A DNA stretch of 64,000 nt from Medicago truncatula (taxonomy: Eukaryota; Streptophyta; Magnoliopsida; Fabales; Fabaceae): assembly GCF_003473485.1 (NCBI RefSeq), contig NC_053046.1:39579832-39643831 (forward strand), in the 5' to 3' direction. Below, in pieces: positions 10,662 through 20,701 of the stretch; position 1 is the stretch's first letter, and each line of letters opens with the position of its first letter. The notes beneath the pieces were generated by a model. The model searched no databases, was not told the DNA's origin, and saw only the letters and a list, made by a program, of their open reading frames with translations. The translations under genes and the position numbers were made by a program.

Positions 10662-12134
10662 GAGAATTGTTGTTCCCACATTTGATAAGGTTGTGGCACA
10701 CGAGTAATTTACGTTTTTGTCGAAGAAAACATCGGTAGTTAACTGCCGAAGAAAACAAATTATGTAGACAGTGAGCTCTGCATGATTCTAAAACATTTCC
10801 AAGCCATTTTCGGCCAGTTTTTACCTGTAATTAAAGCAGAACATTTCGAAAGGCAAAATAATTCATACAACATTGAAACTCAGACATAAACAAGAAAAAT
10901 ACAATATCTTTTAGAATTGTCCATAATTAAATCAAACCGGCATTTGGTTCAAATTACACAAACGTTTGAAATTCATCATAACGGTTCAAATCACAAAAAA
11001 ATATTGGCGCAAATGCACAACTTAATTAAACCAACATTTTTATACATTAAACAAAGTAAAAAATCCCATGAAATTAAAAGTAATGTCATCAAATTACAAA
11101 TATACAAATCAATGTCATGAAAACACCAAAACAAAAAACAAGTCCCAAAAACCAAAATATTACTACTGGTCATGGTCCTGGTCCTACTGATGGTGCCTCC
11201 TCCTCGGCCTATGGCCTCGCCTCCTGGTCAAAATCGGCGCGATCTGCTCCCTCATATGGCTCATGGCCTGAAACCACTGCTGAGGGGTCATGCTCATGAC
11301 CTCCTCTTGGCCTAACTGCGCATCAGCGTAGGCAACAACGCCACAAACCATGTCATAGGTGTCAGGCGAGCTTCTCGCCTCATACCGCTCCCACTGCTGT
11401 GCAATGACCTGCTCTTCATTTGCTGGCCTAGGAAGATCTCCTGGAAGAGGTGGCAAGATCTAAGGGTGAGACACCCTAGTGTACCATAGCACATAGCCAT
11501 CCGCCATGTCTGCTCTCCTGCCTGCTCACCCCAATCGGCCGCCTTAAGCGTGTGAGTGCGGAAGTCGACGAACGCCTGCACAATGTGAGGCGGTGGCAGC
11601 TCTACAACATCCGTTAGATGTATGGGGACGGTCTGGACGTATCCGTACTGCCTCAAAACCCTCTCGGGCAAGTGACGGTACACCCTACGAACACCGCACA
11701 TAATCCAGCCAGAATACCAGAAAACCTCCTCAAAATCATGGATCTCCCTGTGCTCTTCGTACGGCCTCCAGCATACGTCATCAAACTGTATACGATCAAG
11801 CAGTGACCGATACGTGACCCCCTCTCCGTGACCCTTCTGAAGCTTCCACCTCGCTGCAACCGGATAGTTTTCCATGTAGTCAGCGTTGGGATCAACACTG
11901 TAAAAGCCAGGAAAACGCGCCAAAAACCATGCCTGCACAAACCCAACAAATCACATTTATAAATTATTACGCACGAAAAAATATAACAAAAATCTTCGGC
12001 AGTTAACTGCCGAGGAAATCCTCGGGAGTTAACTGCCGTCGGTTTTCTAAAACTTCGGCAGTTAATTGCCGAAGGGCATTTAGGTAAATTACTCGTGTGT
12101 CTCAGCCAAACCAAATGTGTCAACAACAATTCTC
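10662..12134. mobile_element. Mutator-like element carrying a PMD exon, 9-bp TSD
   Basis: The ends GAGAATTGTTGTT (10662) and AACAACAATTCTC (12134) are inverted repeats that continue through CACACGAGTAATTTAC. They are flanked by the exact 9-bp duplication CATCTTTAA at 10653-10661 and 12135-12143, the Mutator hallmark. Near both ends lie copies of the palindrome CGGCAGTTAACTGCCG: one on the left (near 10727-10745) and three variants on the right (11996-12078). The cargo is a minus-strand plant-mobile-domain exon. No Mutator transposase is present, so the element depends on one elsewhere. Confidence 0.88.
11184..11932 (-). pseudogene. Plant mobile domain (PMD, MAIN/MAIL-type) terminal exon, broken
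   Basis: The minus strand from 11932 reads AWFLARFPGFYSVDP, then RVYRHLPERVLRQYGYVQ, VVELPPPHIVQAFVDF and, in another frame, LPPLPGDLPRPANEEQVIAQ. These are hallmark phrases of the aminotransferase-like plant mobile domain family. A splice-acceptor-like TTTGTGCAG precedes 11932, so this is the last exon of a longer gene whose upstream exons are absent. It is broken by a frameshift near 11530-11545 and a stop codon at 11462-11460 before LPPLPGD. Its base composition is clearly more GC-rich than its surroundings. PMD proteins occur both as host genes (MAIN, MAIL1) and inside transposons; this copy is transposon cargo. Confidence 0.82.
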
Positions 12135-12157
12135 CATCTTTAAAAGGGTAAAAAGTA

Positions 12158-12460
12158 GGCTAAACTCCACTTTTCGTCCCCTAAGTTTCAAAATATTGCG
12201 ATTTTGGCCCCCTATTAAAAAAAATGGCAAAAGTGACCCCCTATGTTTAGAGAAATATGCTCTTTTGACCACTAACATAAGGGAAATATGTTTTTTGACC
12301 CCTTATCTTTACAAAAAGTTGCTATTATGACCCATTTTCTGGGACACGTGGCATCTTCTGAGCAATTTTGGGATGAAAGGGCCAAAATTGCTAATTTTTT
12401 TAATAGGGGACCAAAATCGCAACATTATAAAACATAGAGGACGAAAAATGCAGTTTAGCC
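12158..12460. mobile_element. MULE-type MITE (GGCTAAA family) 5' of PPR copy 1
   Basis: The 303-bp element begins GGCTAAACTCCACTTTTCGT and ends GCAGTTTAGCC, with inverted repeats of roughly 30 bp. An exact 9-bp duplication TAAAAAGTA flanks it at 12149-12157 and 12461-12469. It ends 112 bp before the PPR start codon and abuts the PMD-carrying MULE, so the upstream sequence of PPR copy 1 is mostly transposon DNA. Confidence 0.85.
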
Positions 12461-12571
12461 TAAAAAGTAATCTTAAGCTACATGTTCATGTTCTTATGAT
12501 CCAAAAAGAATCTTAGTACTACATGTTTTTGAAGAGTTCGAAACATCGATGAAGAACACTATGTTGTGAAA

Positions 12572-15211
12572 ATGCTACAATTGAAACATGTTATATCCAA
12601 AGTCAAACTCAAAACCCTTTTTCCTTACACAAGCATTTTCACAAACACTTGGAACGCATCTTCATATTCATCATCTTCTTCATCTCTTTCTCCATTACCC
12701 AAATCTTCATTCCCCATTACCCAAAACGACGTCGCTTCCACCTTCAAAACCTGGTTCCAAAACCATCACCTTTACCACGATCCTCTCCTTCTCCGAATCT
12801 ACCAAATCCTCTCTTCCAACGACAATTTCTCCGCTTCTCTCACCTCCCTCAACCTCCCCATCACCACATCCTTCGTCCTCCGTGTCCTTCATTACGGCGC
12901 CGACAACAACTACATTCTTCCATGTCTCAGATTCTTCGATTGGGTTGGTCATCAGCCTGGTTTTTACCATACACAAGCTACATTCACTGCGATTTTTCGT
13001 ATCCTTGCACGTGCGAAGCTAATGCCGATCGTTATTGAGTTTCTTGAAACGTTTGGGAAGCGTGTTTTTGATCATAAAGTTTGTTTTATTGATTTGCTTG
13101 TTGTTGGTTATGCAATTGCTGGTAAACCTGAAATTGCACTCAATGTGTTTGGTAAAATGCGTTTTCAAGGTCTTGATTTGGATATAGTTGGTTATCATAT
13201 TTTACTTGGTGCTCTTGCTAAGGATAATTATTTTAATTCTTTTGATGTGATTCTTAATCAGATTCGGAGTAAAGGGTATGCAACACGTGCTACTGATACT
13301 ATTGTTGTTAAGTTTCTGTGTAACCAGGGTAGATTGGATGAGGCGGAAAATTATCTTATCGGTTTGTTGGATAGTGGGAAAAAGTTGCATGGTTCTGAGG
13401 TAGGTTTTCTTGTTGTTTCGTTGTGTGAGAGGAAAAAGGTTGAGCATGCTGTTGAGTTGGTTAAGGAGTTTAGGAACTCGGGGTTGAATCTGTTTGAACA
13501 TGCTTATGGTGATTGTATAAAGGGTCTTGTGAAGGGTGGTAGGTTTGATGAGGCTTTGGAGTTTTTTAGGCAGAAGAGAGAATCTGAAGGGTATGTTCCT
13601 CGTTGGTATAGGTATAACATGTTGATTTGTAGGCTTTTGAGGGAGAGTAGGCTTCAGGAGGTATATGATTTGTTGATGGATATGAAGGAGTCTTGTATTC
13701 CACCTGATATGGTTACTATGAGTGTTGTCTTGTGCTTCCTTTGCAAAGCTGGGATGGTGAATGCCGCGCTCCAATTGTACGAATCCAGGTCTCAGTTTGG
13801 ACTGAATCCGAATAACTTGGCTTACAAGTATTTGATACTTAATCTGTGTTGGGATGGGAGTGTTAAGGAGGCGTACAGTGTTTTGAAAACTTTTATCGGA
13901 AATGGTCTTTTTCCTGATACACAAACCTTTACCACACTTGCCAATGCTTTGTGCAGAGAGTGCAAGGTTGATGAGATGAAGGAGCTGATGCATCTTGCCT
14001 GGGAGCGAAACTTTACACCAAGCCATATCACATATGACAAGTTTATATCGGCTTTGTGCCAAGCTGGAAGACTAGAAGATAGTTATTTGGTGCACGGGGA
14101 TCACAACAATGCAACTGCTAGACTGTCCTATGGTAGGATGGTTAAGAGTTTTATTAAGTTTAAGAGGGGAGACATTGCTGCTCGCCTTCTGGTTAAAATG
14201 AAAGAGAAGAATTTTGAATTGACGCGGATCTGGTGCACGGCTGTTATTGGAAGTTTACTTGATATGGAAAATCCAAAATCACGTGTTTTCAATTTATTGG
14301 ACATGCTGACTCATGGTAAACCTGATGCTAAGATTTTCAACTTTTTCATTGATGGAGCTGTGCATGCCAATAATACAGAGTTGTCCAGGGAAGTATATGA
14401 GTTGATGCTAAGGAATAACATTGTGCCCAGTAGTTCATCTCAACGTCTTGTGTTGATTGGTTATTTGAAAAGTGGAAAGATATCTGATGCTTTGAATTTC
14501 TTTCACAGTCTTCGGCGCCAGGGCACAGTGAGCAAAAAAGTATATCAATCCATTATTTTTGCTCTCTGCAAATCCTGTAAGGCTGACATTGCACATGATT
14601 TCTTGTTTCAAATGTTTAAAGCTGGATTAAATCCAAGCATTGAATGCTTTGAGATTCTTGTGCAGACGCTTTGCTCATTGGAAAGATACCATGAAGCGAT
14701 AAATCTTGTTCATGTGTATATAAAAATGGGACGTCGATTAACTAATTTTCTTGGCAACATACTTCTTTCTCATTCATTGATATCGCCGGATATCTATCAT
14801 GCATGTGTTCGTTTAAGAGGAGCCAAAGAGGAAGAATGTTCTCCTATGTCTACACTGAGCTTTATCATTGGTGCATTTTCTCGTTGTCTTAGAGTAAATC
14901 CTTCTGTTGAGGAATTGGAGAAACTAATATCAACGTGCTTTCCGCTTGACTTTTACACCTACAATCAGCTGCTGAGAAGAGTAACCCAATATGATATGAA
15001 CCAAGCTTGTGAGTTGTTTAATAGGATACGTCAAAGGGGTTATGAGCCTAATGATTGGACTTATAATATCATGGTAAGTGGTTTCTCAAATCATGGGAGA
15101 AATGATGAGGCTAAGCAGTGGGTTGAAGAAATGCACCAAAAAGGATTTTATCCAAGAGAGAATACTAAAAGAAATGTACAAAAAGGAATTTTATCCAACA
15201 GAGAATACTAG
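12572..15211 (+). CDS. P-class pentatricopeptide repeat protein, copy 1 (879 aa)
   Basis: Single-exon gene. The start is the ATG at 12572, which aligns with the start of copy 2 (MLQLKHV against MLPLKHV). Residues 1-50 are Ser/Thr-rich, basic and poor in acids, as in an organelle transit peptide, probably mitochondrial. From about residue 140 to the end runs a long series of degenerate 35-residue PPR units, for example VVGYAIAGKPEIALNVFGKM, KGLVKGGRFDEALEFF and ALCRECKVDEMKELM. No E, DYW or SMR domain was seen, so it is P-class. Such proteins bind organellar RNA and affect its splicing, stability or translation. Layout and length resemble Arabidopsis At1g71210, a comparison from memory. Its last residues (ILSNREY) differ slightly from copy 2. 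The frame is intact. Confidence 0.93.
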   Translation: MLQLKHVISKVKLKTLFPYTSIFTNTWNASSYSSSSSSLSPLPKSSFPITQNDVASTFKTWFQNHHLYHDPLLLRIYQILSSNDNFSASLTSLNLPITTSFVLRVLHYGADNNYILPCLRFFDWVGHQPGFYHTQATFTAIFRILARAKLMPIVIEFLETFGKRVFDHKVCFIDLLVVGYAIAGKPEIALNVFGKMRFQGLDLDIVGYHILLGALAKDNYFNSFDVILNQIRSKGYATRATDTIVVKFLCNQGRLDEAENYLIGLLDSGKKLHGSEVGFLVVSLCERKKVEHAVELVKEFRNSGLNLFEHAYGDCIKGLVKGGRFDEALEFFRQKRESEGYVPRWYRYNMLICRLLRESRLQEVYDLLMDMKESCIPPDMVTMSVVLCFLCKAGMVNAALQLYESRSQFGLNPNNLAYKYLILNLCWDGSVKEAYSVLKTFIGNGLFPDTQTFTTLANALCRECKVDEMKELMHLAWERNFTPSHITYDKFISALCQAGRLEDSYLVHGDHNNATARLSYGRMVKSFIKFKRGDIAARLLVKMKEKNFELTRIWCTAVIGSLLDMENPKSRVFNLLDMLTHGKPDAKIFNFFIDGAVHANNTELSREVYELMLRNNIVPSSSSQRLVLIGYLKSGKISDALNFFHSLRRQGTVSKKVYQSIIFALCKSCKADIAHDFLFQMFKAGLNPSIECFEILVQTLCSLERYHEAINLVHVYIKMGRRLTNFLGNILLSHSLISPDIYHACVRLRGAKEEECSPMSTLSFIIGAFSRCLRVNPSVEELEKLISTCFPLDFYTYNQLLRRVTQYDMNQACELFNRIRQRGYEPNDWTYNIMVSGFSNHGRNDEAKQWVEEMHQKGFYPRENTKRNVQKGILSNREY

Positions 15212-15930
15212 CATATTCATTTAAAGAGAATCAATTGACGTGTTAAAGATGCAGAAGGGTTCATACAATTTTGGTAAGGATCTTGTGATTCTTGTCTGAT
15301 TATTGAAAAATATGGTTACATTTGATACATTGTTTTTTTTTTTCTCTCTTTCTTTTTTTCGATCTAATTGTTATTTTAGAGCAATCCTTGTATCTCTTAT
15401 TATCCTTCTTTTTTTTCTCTTCGTGGAAGCATTATGAATAAAATATGTGTCCACCTTGTATTATTTATCAAACTAGACTGACATTAGCGATGAAATTGGG
15501 TATATCATTTATACATCATTTTATCTGTCATACTGTATTTTTAAAGTTTGAAGCATTGCTTCTTATCCTCTTTTCAAGCTAGTTGCCATTGCACAGAATG
15601 AAAAATAATATCAGATGATTCACATGTCAGTGTCATGAAACAAATTTGATAGATTTGAAATTTCAATACAGAAGTCGCTCTTAGTGTCAGTCACTACTCA
15701 GTTGTTGTGTTTGATTTATCTATTGATTGTCTATTTGAGTAGGATTGCAGAATAAGAGACCACAACTATGGGACTATTGTTCTCAGTTATTATTTTTTTT
15801 CGGTACAATTGTTCTCGCTTATTTTATATATGTTTCATATGACACTGAATTTTGCTATTTCACCATAAATACTTTGAACCTGCTCACTTGGTGGGTTATT
15901 CGCAAAGAAATTAATAGAAACCCTTTGTCT

Positions 15931-16082
15931 CAGTGTTATCGATTGAAGATGGTGGAAAGCTGAAAATCCGCCATAAAATGCTATGGCACCACCATCCTTC
16001 ACAAATTTGCCACAATGGTTGTCAAAAAATCTGTCGCCACAATCCTCCATGGTGTCGCCATGGCCGATATTTGACAACACCG
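15931..16082. mobile_element. hAT-type MITE, unit A copy (eroded right end)
   Basis: It starts CAGTGTTATCGATTG, matching the element at 23871-24034 in unit B. Its right terminus has decayed to GACAACACCG. The interior carries CGCCATAAAATGCTATGGCACC-type wording shared with the unit B copy. It was present before the tandem duplication. Confidence 0.7.
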
Positions 16083-16084
16083 CC

Positions 16085-16144
16085 ATGTTTCTATCTTTCT
16101 AATCATCTGCTGCTTGCTATGTTTCTATCTTTCTAATCATCTGC
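16085..16144. repeat. Short tandem duplication, 34-bp period
   Basis: ATGTTTCTATCTTTCTAATC at 16085 recurs at 16119. Unit B has a single copy of the region, so the duplication is private to unit A. Confidence 0.8.
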
Positions 16145-18217
16145 CGTGGTAGAATATTTCATTTTGGATACACTTTATCTTGGTAAGTTGAGAATGTGCT
16201 CTCATTTCGTAAAGGGTTGGGAGTTTGATGCAAGTGCCATATTGGCCATTGGTATCTTTCATTGCAACTAAAATATTAACCTTGCAGTTTGCCTCTGAGC
16301 TATATTCCTTGCATCCTTCTTGAAAGCATAATCTACAATGCCTTGTTATCATTCGGTGATAGAACCTGGAAAATTCAGGTGAACAACTGTGTATCATTCA
16401 CTGCAAATGGATGAGCTAAAGCTCTTACCATGGTGGAAACAGAGAAACTGATAAACTAGAGTTACGAGAACTCCTGACCAGAGCTAAGCTCATAACGAGA
16501 GAATACTTTCTCCTAACTGAACGCTAACAACTTTTCTGAATTCTTTATTCACTCCCCTATCCTCTCTTTTATAACAGAATATGCCTTCCTAACAGAATAT
16601 TGCCATCCCACCACTATCCCCATTCACCACATCAATTGAGCTGGAGTCCAAATCCAGTATCCTATCATTTTGCAATAATTATTTGTTGTACTGTTCGAAG
16701 ATTTAAGAAATATCTTGTAAATGTAATACTTTGGTATTATCTTGAGTATCTTAGATTATCTCATAGGATTAATTTCTTGTATTAGAATATTTTAGACTAC
16801 CACATAGCATAAGTGTAATTTTTGTATTACTTTGTTATTATCATATTTGTTTCCCTATTAAATTAGGATTTGGAGTCTTGTATTCGTATAAATAGGAATC
16901 ATTGTTTAGTCTTTTTATATGAGATCATAATCATCAATCATATAAAAAATCATACTATATTGACACAGTTCAAAGTATTTATTCTTTCTTTTGGGTTTGT
17001 AAAATAATCAGTTGGTGTTTTCGCTTTTGTTTCTTTATTGAGTAATGTGATTGACTCTTTCCTTGTTTTAGAACTTGCCCCGAAATTGTTATTTTGTATT
17101 ACTTCCAATTGACATTTGATGATTTGATCAATGTCAATCTCAGTCTCATCGATTTATGTCCAAATCTTGAACCAAATCTATTGATCTTGGGCTTTTTGTA
17201 TTGTTATTATTAGTATCCTTTCTAGTTTCCTCATGATGATAATTAGGAGTGCTCGGGAAACTATTTTTCAGGATATTATTATATACAAACGAACATAATA
17301 GTATTCCTTTTCACTCTACCTAGTCAGATGCTTTCTGATATCTGAGAAGAGTTCTTAGAGAAATCAGGCTGAGTAAATATCTTGTGAGAAGTCTCAAATT
17401 GGATAGAACAAAACTCAATAAAGGAGCCCAGGCTCTACACATAGTGGAACCTGTTAATATTCAAATTGTACCATTGAGAATTAAAGAGTTGCATATATTC
17501 TGACGCTGGTGTTAAGTGTCCTAGCATGGAAACTTCTCCTGGTTTGGAGTGTCCATAGATGGGCAACATCTAATTGAAGTACAGTTGAGGTCATTAACTT
17601 GTTTGGATGATGTAAAAATGAAGGATTGGAAAAGAAATAGTATAGGTTACTAGGTATTTTATTAGAGGAAATATCTAATCGGGTTAAACCACAATTACAG
17701 ATATCCGAATCTCAGGCTCAACACACTCAAATTCACAACGATGGAAGCCAGAAAATTATTCTAGAAATATAGATATGTATCGTCAAACTCTGAGAATACT
17801 TCCTTCGCAAAACAAAACACTGAGAATACTTGAAAGGGGGGATCGTGGAAATGCAATCTACACCCTATTGTTTGGTAAAGTTGAGCATTAGAGCCTTTGT
17901 CATCTGTTTTGATCTGTGTTTTGTAGGAAGTAACCTATCTCTCTATATAGAACTATTATTTTTTATTTAATATTCTAGACAGTTGTTGATTTTCAAGTGC
18001 AGACAATGATTTTGGTAATGAAACCTTACAAAACATATCCTTACTGGTTAACCTAATTTATCATAACTGCTGTCTTTTAAGTTGTTGTCTTGTATTGATT
18101 TGGAATAACAATGTCAGCTGGGAAAATGCACATCTGATCTGTGCATTATTTTTTGAACCATCTCTTTTTTGTTGTGGTATGCTTGAATCTTTGAAAGCTT
18201 GAATACAATGAAAGGAC
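16145..18217. other. 3' flank of PPR copy 1, non-coding, with a unit A-only segment
   Basis: Up to about 17237 this aligns with unit B around 24042-25228 and shows no coding sequence. About 17238-18105 is present only here: bounded sequence containing blocks such as GAGAATTAAAGAGTTGCATA and GAGGTCATTAACTTGTTTGG, of a less AT-rich, gene-like composition. I found no terminal repeats or open frame in it. It is either an insertion into A or a segment deleted from B. Confidence 0.45.
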
Positions 18218-18393
18218 CAGTGTTGTCGAGGATAGACGGCTGAGAGCCAAAACCCCATCATACTGGCTGACATGTGGTGTCGGCGCCATATCCGAATATG
18301 GCTCCGTGGTGCCGCTGCTCTTCAGAAATTGGCCATGGTAGAAAGCCAAAAACCCGTCACCAATATTTGCCATGCCGATATTTGACGACACTG
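18218..18393. mobile_element. hAT-type MITE with 8-bp TSD, unit A copy
   Basis: 176 bp, starting CAGTGTTGTCGAGG and ending TTTGACGACACTG, flanked by the exact 8-bp duplication GAAAGGAC at 18210-18217 and 18394-18401. The orthologous copy in unit B is at 25342-25520, in the same flanking sequence. Confidence 0.87.
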
Positions 18394-18691
18394 GAAAGGA
18401 CCTTAAAGGTGGTAATTTGTTGCAAAGAGTATGAGAGGAAAATGTAATAAGTTGTCACCATTATATCTGTTGCATCAATATTGGTTATTCCAGTTCCTCA
18501 ACAGAAGTGCTTACATGTATTAATAATTCAGGGTCAGCTTCAACCATGACTTAATCTGTAAGAAAGGCACAAGACAAGACAGTACTTCAAGCATGATCTA
18601 TAAGAGAAGATCACTGCTACATTTTTGTGATTATTTCCACTATCTTCATTGATTTAATAGAACATGTCAATGCATCACGGTCATCCACCAG

Positions 18692-18768
18692 TGACTGGAA
18701 AATGTAAAATAGTCACATGTCTCATGAGATCTTATTAATTGTTGACTGGAAAATGTAAAATAGTCACA
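18692..18768. repeat. Direct repeat of a 24-bp unit
   Basis: TGACTGGAAAATGTAAAATA followed by GTCACA occurs at 18692 and again at about 18743. The position coincides with the end of homology between units A and B, so it may mark the duplication breakpoint. Confidence 0.7.
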
Positions 18769-19663
18769 ATAACAAATATTCCGTCTAACTAAAATTGTGT
18801 TTACATTTGTCTACAAGTCTTAGCTCAACTAGTAAAAATATCAAAATTGTTAGATCAGACAATGTGGTGATTGAGTTTTGAACTCTGTCTACTTTACTTG
18901 TGTGTGTAAGCTTCCAATAACTACCATAATTTTGTCTATCTAAAAAAATTGTGTTATCTTTAAAATATGACTTTAATCCTTGTAAAATATGAATGTTAGA
19001 TAAATATCATGTCTAACTTATTTAAATATCTAATTATAGTTGTCCGCAAGTTCTACCTCAATTGAGAATAAAAACTATTTTTCATACCAACTATAAATTT
19101 GTTCAACTGATAAGGGATTTAAGCCCCTTTAAACAAGTTGTCATGAGTTCGTCTCAAACTCTTGCGTATGAAAAAAATTCGGTTAGGAGAGAGAACCCAC
19201 CTCATGTGCCCCACATATATTCTCTATCATTGATAAACTAAGGTGAACCTTTATACCTATATATAAAGGAGATATATGATTTAGGGATGATTTTTTCACT
19301 CACAACTTTATCCTTCATTTTAACTATTATATTTACAATGTTATCCCTTTTACTTTATTATTTAAATTGTTAATTAAAAAATATATTAAATATTTTAAAA
19401 ATATTTGTCGAGACGAATCCATCAATATCTTACAATTTGTCTTTTTTTATTAGTAGAAAAATATGGTCAAAGTATGTTATGTGAACTGTACAAATGGTTT
19501 AACAATGTCATTTATTTTAAGACGGATGAAGTAAATTTTAATTATTAATTTTAAAAAACAGCTAAATGAGTAATAGTTTTGGTTTTTGAATGTGTAACGG
19601 GTGATCACAATAGTACTTCACAATGTATCAAAATTTTAAAATAGTATCTGATAATGCAATATG
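18769..19663. other. Spacer between tandem units, SINE-like fragment
   Basis: At about 18815-18905 the phrase CTTAGCTCAACTAGTAAAAAT followed by GATTGAGTTTTGAACTC resembles A and B boxes of a tRNA-derived SINE, but no target duplication was found. The rest is AT-rich without genes. Confidence 0.35.
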
Positions 19664-19672
19664 TTAGTTTTA

Positions 19673-20050
19673 GGCTAAATTGCATTTTTAATCTCTTAAT
19701 TATTTAGGTAGTATCGCTTTGGTCCCTTAATTAAAATTCAATTTATTTTGTTTTCTTAACTTCTCTCGGTTACACATTTTGATCATTTCCGTTAGTTTTA
19801 ATTCAAAAATATTGGGTTTTCTTCTGGAATTTTTCTGGGATTCTTGTTCTTGAAGGTTGATGGAGATGATATGAAGATGAAAAAGAGGAGAACAAGATGA
19901 AGAAAACCTAACGTTTTTGAATTAAAACTAACGGAAAGGATCAAAATGTGTAACGGAAAGAAGTTAAGGAACCAAAATAAATCGAATTTTAATTAAGTGA
20001 GCAAAGCGATACTACCTAAATAGTTAAGAGACCAAAAATACAATTTAGCC
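19673..20050. mobile_element. MULE-type MITE (GGCTAAA family), 9-bp TSD
   Basis: 378 bp beginning GGCTAAATTGCATTTTTAAT and ending AAAAATACAATTTAGCC. The inverted arms extend about 140 bp each (TAGGTAGTATCGCTTTG on the left, its complement on the right). The exact 9-bp duplication TTAGTTTTA lies at 19664-19672 and 20051-20059. It belongs to the same terminus family as 12158-12460, but the interiors differ. Confidence 0.88.
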
Positions 20051-20059
20051 TTAGTTTTA

Positions 20060-20458
20060 TAAAAAAATAAAATAATAATACTGCAATATGTTAGTCATAA
20101 TAGTCATTCACGTCAAAATATTTCGTTAATATTATAATATTAATCATTCAATAAATATATTTACAAATATTTATTTATTGTCATATTAATTTCTATATAA
20201 AAATTATCCTTACGACTCTTTGTAAGTCACCGAAAACCAAAATTGACTATTAAAAAAATAAAAGCCAATTTCCATAAGTCGGCCCTACCGAAACACACAC
20301 TCCTCATTAGCTCCGTTTCTCCGTTCGTTCTTGCGCGCGCATCATCGTCATACATGTGTTTCATAGATTTCGATCTCAAATTCGATTATTATTTAGTACC
20401 TATGTTCTTTTTCTGAATCAGATAGGGTCAATGCACCAAAACATACTCGAAGAAGACT
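20060..20458. other. Upstream region of PPR copy 2
   Basis: AT-rich to about 20270, then a less AT-rich stretch with CTCCGTTTCTCCGTTCGTTC, plausibly promoter and leader. No gene. Unlike copy 1, no transposon lies within 400 bp of the start codon. Confidence 0.4.
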
Positions 20459-20701
20459 ATGTTTACTGAAACCGTGACAAAACAAAAACAATTTTACAAA
20501 CACTCTGATTTCAGTTCAGTTCAGCATGCTACCACTGAAACATGTAGTAACCAAACACAAAGCCAAACCAAAACTCAAACACAAATCCCTCTCTTCAACT
20601 TATTCTTCTTCTATTTCTCTCTCAAGCATTTTCACAAACACCTTACACTCATCAAAACCAAAACCAAAACCAAAACCCAAACCTTCATTCCCCATACCTG
20701 A
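20459..20701 (+). other. Upstream open reading frame overlapping the PPR copy 2 start
   Basis: An ATG at 20459 opens an 80-codon frame that runs through the PPR start codon (20526) in a different frame and ends at 20701. The product is Lys/Thr/Gln-rich low-complexity sequence, unlikely to be a functional protein. In copy 1 the equivalent ATG (12561) is followed at once by a stop (ATG TTG TGA). If transcription starts upstream of 20459, it could lower translation of PPR copy 2. Confidence 0.35.

Larger units (their letters stand above)
12540..18692. repeat. Large tandem duplication, unit A
   Basis: The block from just upstream of PPR copy 1 to about 18692 is repeated head-to-tail at about 20430-25818. 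Homology covers the PPR gene, its 3' flank (for example GAAATTTCAATACAGAAGTC in both) and two hAT MITEs. Unit A carries about 870 bp (about 17238-18105) that unit B lacks. Endpoints are approximate and were read by eye. Confidence 0.88.

Noticed and set aside
12588-13038. Open frames of 129-144 codons in other plus-strand frames of PPR copy 1
   Set aside because: These are frame shadows caused by the C-rich, T-rich transit-peptide region.
13202-14062. 286-codon open frame antisense to PPR copy 1 (and a similar one at 21591-22052)
   Set aside because: It is the reverse frame of a long coding region with biased codons. Its translation is low in structure and matches no family, and the sense gene explains the constraint.
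15835-16140. Small genes with His/Pro/Cys-rich frames near 15.9-16.1 kb and 23.8-24.1 kb
   Set aside because: The frames coincide with hAT MITE sequence and are not kept between the duplicated copies.
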